43,156 bases of DNA from an uncultured Bacillaceae bacterium (GTDB lineage: Bacteria; Bacillota; Bacilli; Bacillales; Caldibacillaceae). The notes under the pieces were generated by a model. It ran no database searches and was not told the DNA's origin. It worked only from the letters and a program-made list of their open reading frames with translations. Location: contig CALGYZ010000062.1 in assembly GCA_937934645.1 (NCBI GenBank), positions 1 to 43,156 on the forward strand, read 5' to 3'. Made by a program: the position numbers and the translations under genes. Shown here piece after piece: positions 41,111 through 43,156 of the stretch (position 1 is its first letter; each line of letters starts with the position of its first letter).

Positions 41111-41140
41111 AGGAAATATATAACGGAAAGTATATTTCCG
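41111..41140 (-). terminator. Weak terminator after metA
   Basis: CGGAAA-TTTCCG hairpin right after the metA stop on the minus strand, followed by TTATATATTT. Short stem, so moderate support. Confidence 0.45.
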
Positions 41141-41141
41141 C

Positions 41142-42047
41142 TTACCATATGTACGGGGTTTCCTGATACACATAGTAATTCAGCCAGTTGGAAAATAGAA
41201 GGAAACTATGGGAACGCCATGTATGAATCGGGCGTTTCGTAACATCGTTATCAGGGAAATAATTTACCGGCATGTCGGTATTGAGCCCTTTTTTCAAATC
41301 ACGTTTATATTCATCAGCAAGTGTTGTTGCATCGTATTCCAAATGACCGGTCATCATAATGTTTTTTCCATTTTCCGACATCACAAGGAACGGAGCGCCT
41401 TCTTCTGTAACCGAAACCAATTTTAACTCAGGATGGTTTTCAATTGCTTCACGGGGAACGTCCGTATAACGGGAATGCGGTGCATGGAACACTTCATCAA
41501 ATCCACGGACCAGCTTCTCCATCGGATCCAGACAGGTATGTTTAAATACTCCAAAACATTTTTTCGACAGTTCAAATTTCTCAATTCCGTAATGATAATA
41601 TAATGCCGCCTGGGCACCCCAGCAAATATGAAATGTGGATGTAATATTTTTCTTCGTCCATTCCATGATTTCCGTCAACTCTTCCCAATAGTCCACTTCT
41701 TCAAAGGCCATTTTTTCCACTGGGGCACCGGTAATGATCATTCCGTCAAAGCGGCGGTGTTTAACTTCATTAAAGGTCTTATAAAAAGTTTCCAAATGAT
41801 ATTTGCTGGCATTTTTTGATTCATATGTAGCCGTCCGTAAAAAAGTAATATTCACTTGCAACGGTGTGTTACCAAGCAATCTTAAAAGTTGCAGCTCTGT
41901 TTTTTCTTTTTCGGGCATTAAATTGAAAATCACTATATTCAGAGGGCGGATATCCTGGGACTTCGCCCTGTCCTCTTCCATAACAAACACTTTTTCCTTT
42001 CTTAAAAGCTCCCCTGCCGGTAAATCTTTCGGAATATTAATCGGCAT
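41142..42047 (-). CDS. metA: Homoserine O-acetyltransferase, MetA type
   Basis: 301-residue class I glutaminase-like acyltransferase, first dedicated methionine step. Nucleophile C142 lies in FHICWGAQ; HAPHSRY and TGHLEYDA supply the conserved His/Glu region. Residue 111 is Glu (TGAPVEKM). In this family Glu at 111 selects acetyl-CoA, while Gly in E. coli selects succinyl-CoA, so the product is most likely O-acetylhomoserine. ATG at 42047 has GGAGGGAA upstream. No S-box is seen in the 5' region. Confidence 0.94.
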   Translation of the reverse strand: MPINIPKDLPAGELLRKEKVFVMEEDRAKSQDIRPLNIVIFNLMPEKEKTELQLLRLLGNTPLQVNITFLRTATYESKNASKYHLETFYKTFNEVKHRRFDGMIITGAPVEKMAFEEVDYWEELTEIMEWTKKNITSTFHICWGAQAALYYHYGIEKFELSKKCFGVFKHTCLDPMEKLVRGFDEVFHAPHSRYTDVPREAIENHPELKLVSVTEEGAPFLVMSENGKNIMMTGHLEYDATTLADEYKRDLKKGLNTDMPVNYFPDNDVTKRPIHTWRSHSFLLFSNWLNYYVYQETPYIW

Positions 42048-42092
42048 GCATATTCCCTCCACACTCTTCTATCCTCAAGTTATATATCCCCT

Positions 42093-42121
42093 ATTATAAA
42101 AGCTTTTTACGAAAATGGAAA
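42093..42121 (-). promoter_or_regulatory. Promoter of metA
   Basis: TTTCCA (42116-42121 complement), 17-base spacer, TATAAT (42093-42098 complement). The leader is about 40 bases, too short for an S-box or T-box, so control of metA would have to be by another mechanism. Confidence 0.5.
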
Positions 42122-42291
42122 CTTTTTTGATTTAGAATAGTCAGAATACACGGTCTTTTTTATCGATTATATTAATATAGAATGTAATTTTTAAGCAAAT
42201 TATTAATTTGTTAAAAATTTAGAATTTTAGTAGGACTTTTCGGAATGTTGAAGAACTATATAGATAATTGAATTGTAAGGAGTTGAATGCA

Positions 42292-42522
42292 ATGGATCGG
42301 ATCACTTATATTTCTTACGTTTTGCATCAATCTCACAATGAGCGGTTAAAAGAGCTGGCGTTGGGACTGTTGAACGGGACAATGACTTTGCGGGAGGCTG
42401 AATCGGTATCCCCGATCGCAGAAGCGGAAATCAAACGGGCTGAACAATTATATGTTAACGGTGAAGTCGATTACCACCATGTCTATCAATTTGTTGCAGA
42501 AAATATGAATATTGCATCCTGA
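42292..42522 (+). CDS. Small protein of unknown function
   Basis: 76 residues; I do not recognise it. Sequence is mostly helical (RITYISYVLHQSHNERLKELALGLL, MTLREAESV, EAEIKRAEQLY), mildly acidic, with no Cys, signal or membrane segment. ATG at 42292 has AAGGAG 9 bases upstream, a convincing site, and a hairpin terminator follows closely. Single gene, convergent with a small membrane protein gene. Confidence 0.65.
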   Translation: MDRITYISYVLHQSHNERLKELALGLLNGTMTLREAESVSPIAEAEIKRAEQLYVNGEVDYHHVYQFVAENMNIAS

Positions 42523-42533
42523 TGCAAGAAAAA

Positions 42534-42557
42534 ACCCCGTTACGCGGGGTACTTTTA
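42534..42557. terminator. Terminator between convergent small genes
   Basis: ACCCCG (42534-42539) / CGGGGT (42545-42550) with ACTTTTAT after it on the plus strand and TTTTTTC after it on the minus strand; usable by both. Confidence 0.8.
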
Positions 42558-42564
42558 TGTTAAA

Positions 42565-43023
42565 TTATATTAATTGATTTTTCTTCCATGCGTTTCTTTC
42601 CATAACGATTCCAGCCACCAAACCAATCACGACTCCCGTCAACATCCATATTTCAATTTGATCTGAACCGATGAGTCCGAGGAGAATAGATAACAAACAA
42701 CCAAACAGCAAAAACATAGAAATAAAAGAGCCTCTTGACACAAGCTTATGCTCATTTTTCAAATGTTTCATTATTGTATTTAACAAGATTTGGTGTTTGA
42801 TCATTTCCTTCTCTTCCGTTGTTTTATTACCGATGTTTTCGACGGATTTTTTTAACATGAATAAATATTCTGAACATAGTTTGCAGTCTTCTGCATAGAG
42901 TCCCAACTTTTTTATAATCCGTTTCGTCAGGCCGATATTCCATTTTCCTTTTTGCCTGCTGGTAATCTTTCCGGTTTTCTCATCCAGCGCAACTATTAAC
43001 TGATGTACTGCCACATGTTCCAT
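42565..43023 (-). CDS. Uncharacterised membrane protein with C-terminal hairpin
   Basis: 152 residues, no family recognised. About 95 soluble residues carrying a CxxC pair (DCKLCSEY), followed by two hydrophobic segments, FISMFLLFGCLLSILLGLIG and IWMLTGVVIGLVAGIVM, ending in a short basic tail. Suggests a membrane-anchored cytoplasmic protein. ATG at 43023 has AAAGGAGG 9 bases upstream; in-frame codons further upstream lie before that site. A TATAAT lies at 43141-43146 complement near the right edge. Confidence 0.65.
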   Translation of the reverse strand: MEHVAVHQLIVALDEKTGKITSRQKGKWNIGLTKRIIKKLGLYAEDCKLCSEYLFMLKKSVENIGNKTTEEKEMIKHQILLNTIMKHLKNEHKLVSRGSFISMFLLFGCLLSILLGLIGSDQIEIWMLTGVVIGLVAGIVMERNAWKKNQLI

Positions 43024-43156
43024 TTCCGCCTGCCTCCTTTTGAATTGATTATAACTCATTAAATTCTGCTTGAACCGGCTTATATTTATATTGTTAATAT
43101 TTTCACAAATAAAATTATTTTACGTTGCTTATTTCACTTTTATTATAACATGGGAT

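Noticed and set aside
42063..42291. Search for an S-box (SAM riboswitch) upstream of metA; the cysH upstream region (28358-28496) was also examined
   Set aside because: Neither region contains the conserved S-box core or is long enough between promoter and start codon.

Overview
The window looks like chromosomal core DNA of a low-to-medium GC (estimated about 43%) endospore-former relative in the family Bacillaceae. Support comes from Gram-positive style AGGAGG ribosome binding sites, tandem tryptophan T-box leaders, Bacillus-type gene sets (PdxR/PdxS, YkuI, YkuK, SirB/SirC siroheme route, MenFDH, MetA with an acetyl-CoA type Glu111) and 17-bp spaced housekeeping promoters. I cannot name the species. 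No rRNA, tRNA, insertion sequence, prophage or CRISPR array was seen.

Layout. 1-1016: 5' part of a glycine betaine ABC transporter ATPase (OpuAA type), cut by the window edge. 1287-3906: a drug-efflux type MFS gene divergent from a TetR regulator, with a palindromic operator candidate between them. 4047-6940: DUF2187/KOW-like small protein, Mn-type cation diffusion facilitator, EamA transporter, OsmC-like protein. 6943-9063: PAS-PAS-GGDEF-EAL protein coupled to the OsmC gene. 9309-9876: a nitroreductase broken by a frameshift. 9937-12339: pdxR and pdxS, divergent, with two strong dyads between them and no pdxT next door.

12416-19560 (minus strand): complete trpEGDCFBA operon behind two tandem T-boxes, both with a UGG specifier, driven by a TTGACA-17-TAATAT promoter. 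19646-28357 (minus strand): assimilatory sulfate reduction and siroheme cluster cysH-cysJ-cysI-sumT-sirB-sat-cysC followed by a TauE/SafE permease. The third siroheme enzyme, SirC, lies apart at 40433-41053. cysH and cysJ each have a promoter with the same 21-base element just downstream of the -10 box, a likely shared sulfur operator.

28497-30249 (minus strand): two overlapping RimK-like ATP-grasp ligases of unknown role, immediately upstream of cysH. 30573-33046 (plus): hisC with an unusual promoter/terminator leader, then a YkuI homologue whose EAL catalytic residues are almost all replaced. 33101-35539 (minus): Lon-like AAA+ protease of the LonB/YcbZ kind. 35770-40379 (plus): ykuK and a short menaquinone operon menF-menD-menH closed by a terminator. 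40433-43023: sirC, metA, and two small proteins I do not recognise.

Together the genes cover amino-acid supply (Trp, Cys, Met, His), the cofactors these pathways need (PLP for TrpB and HisC, siroheme for CysI), menaquinone, c-di-GMP signalling and membrane transport. The most interesting unexplained items are the tandem ATP-grasp pair, the catalytically stripped YkuI, the repeated cysH/cysJ operator, and the hisC leader.
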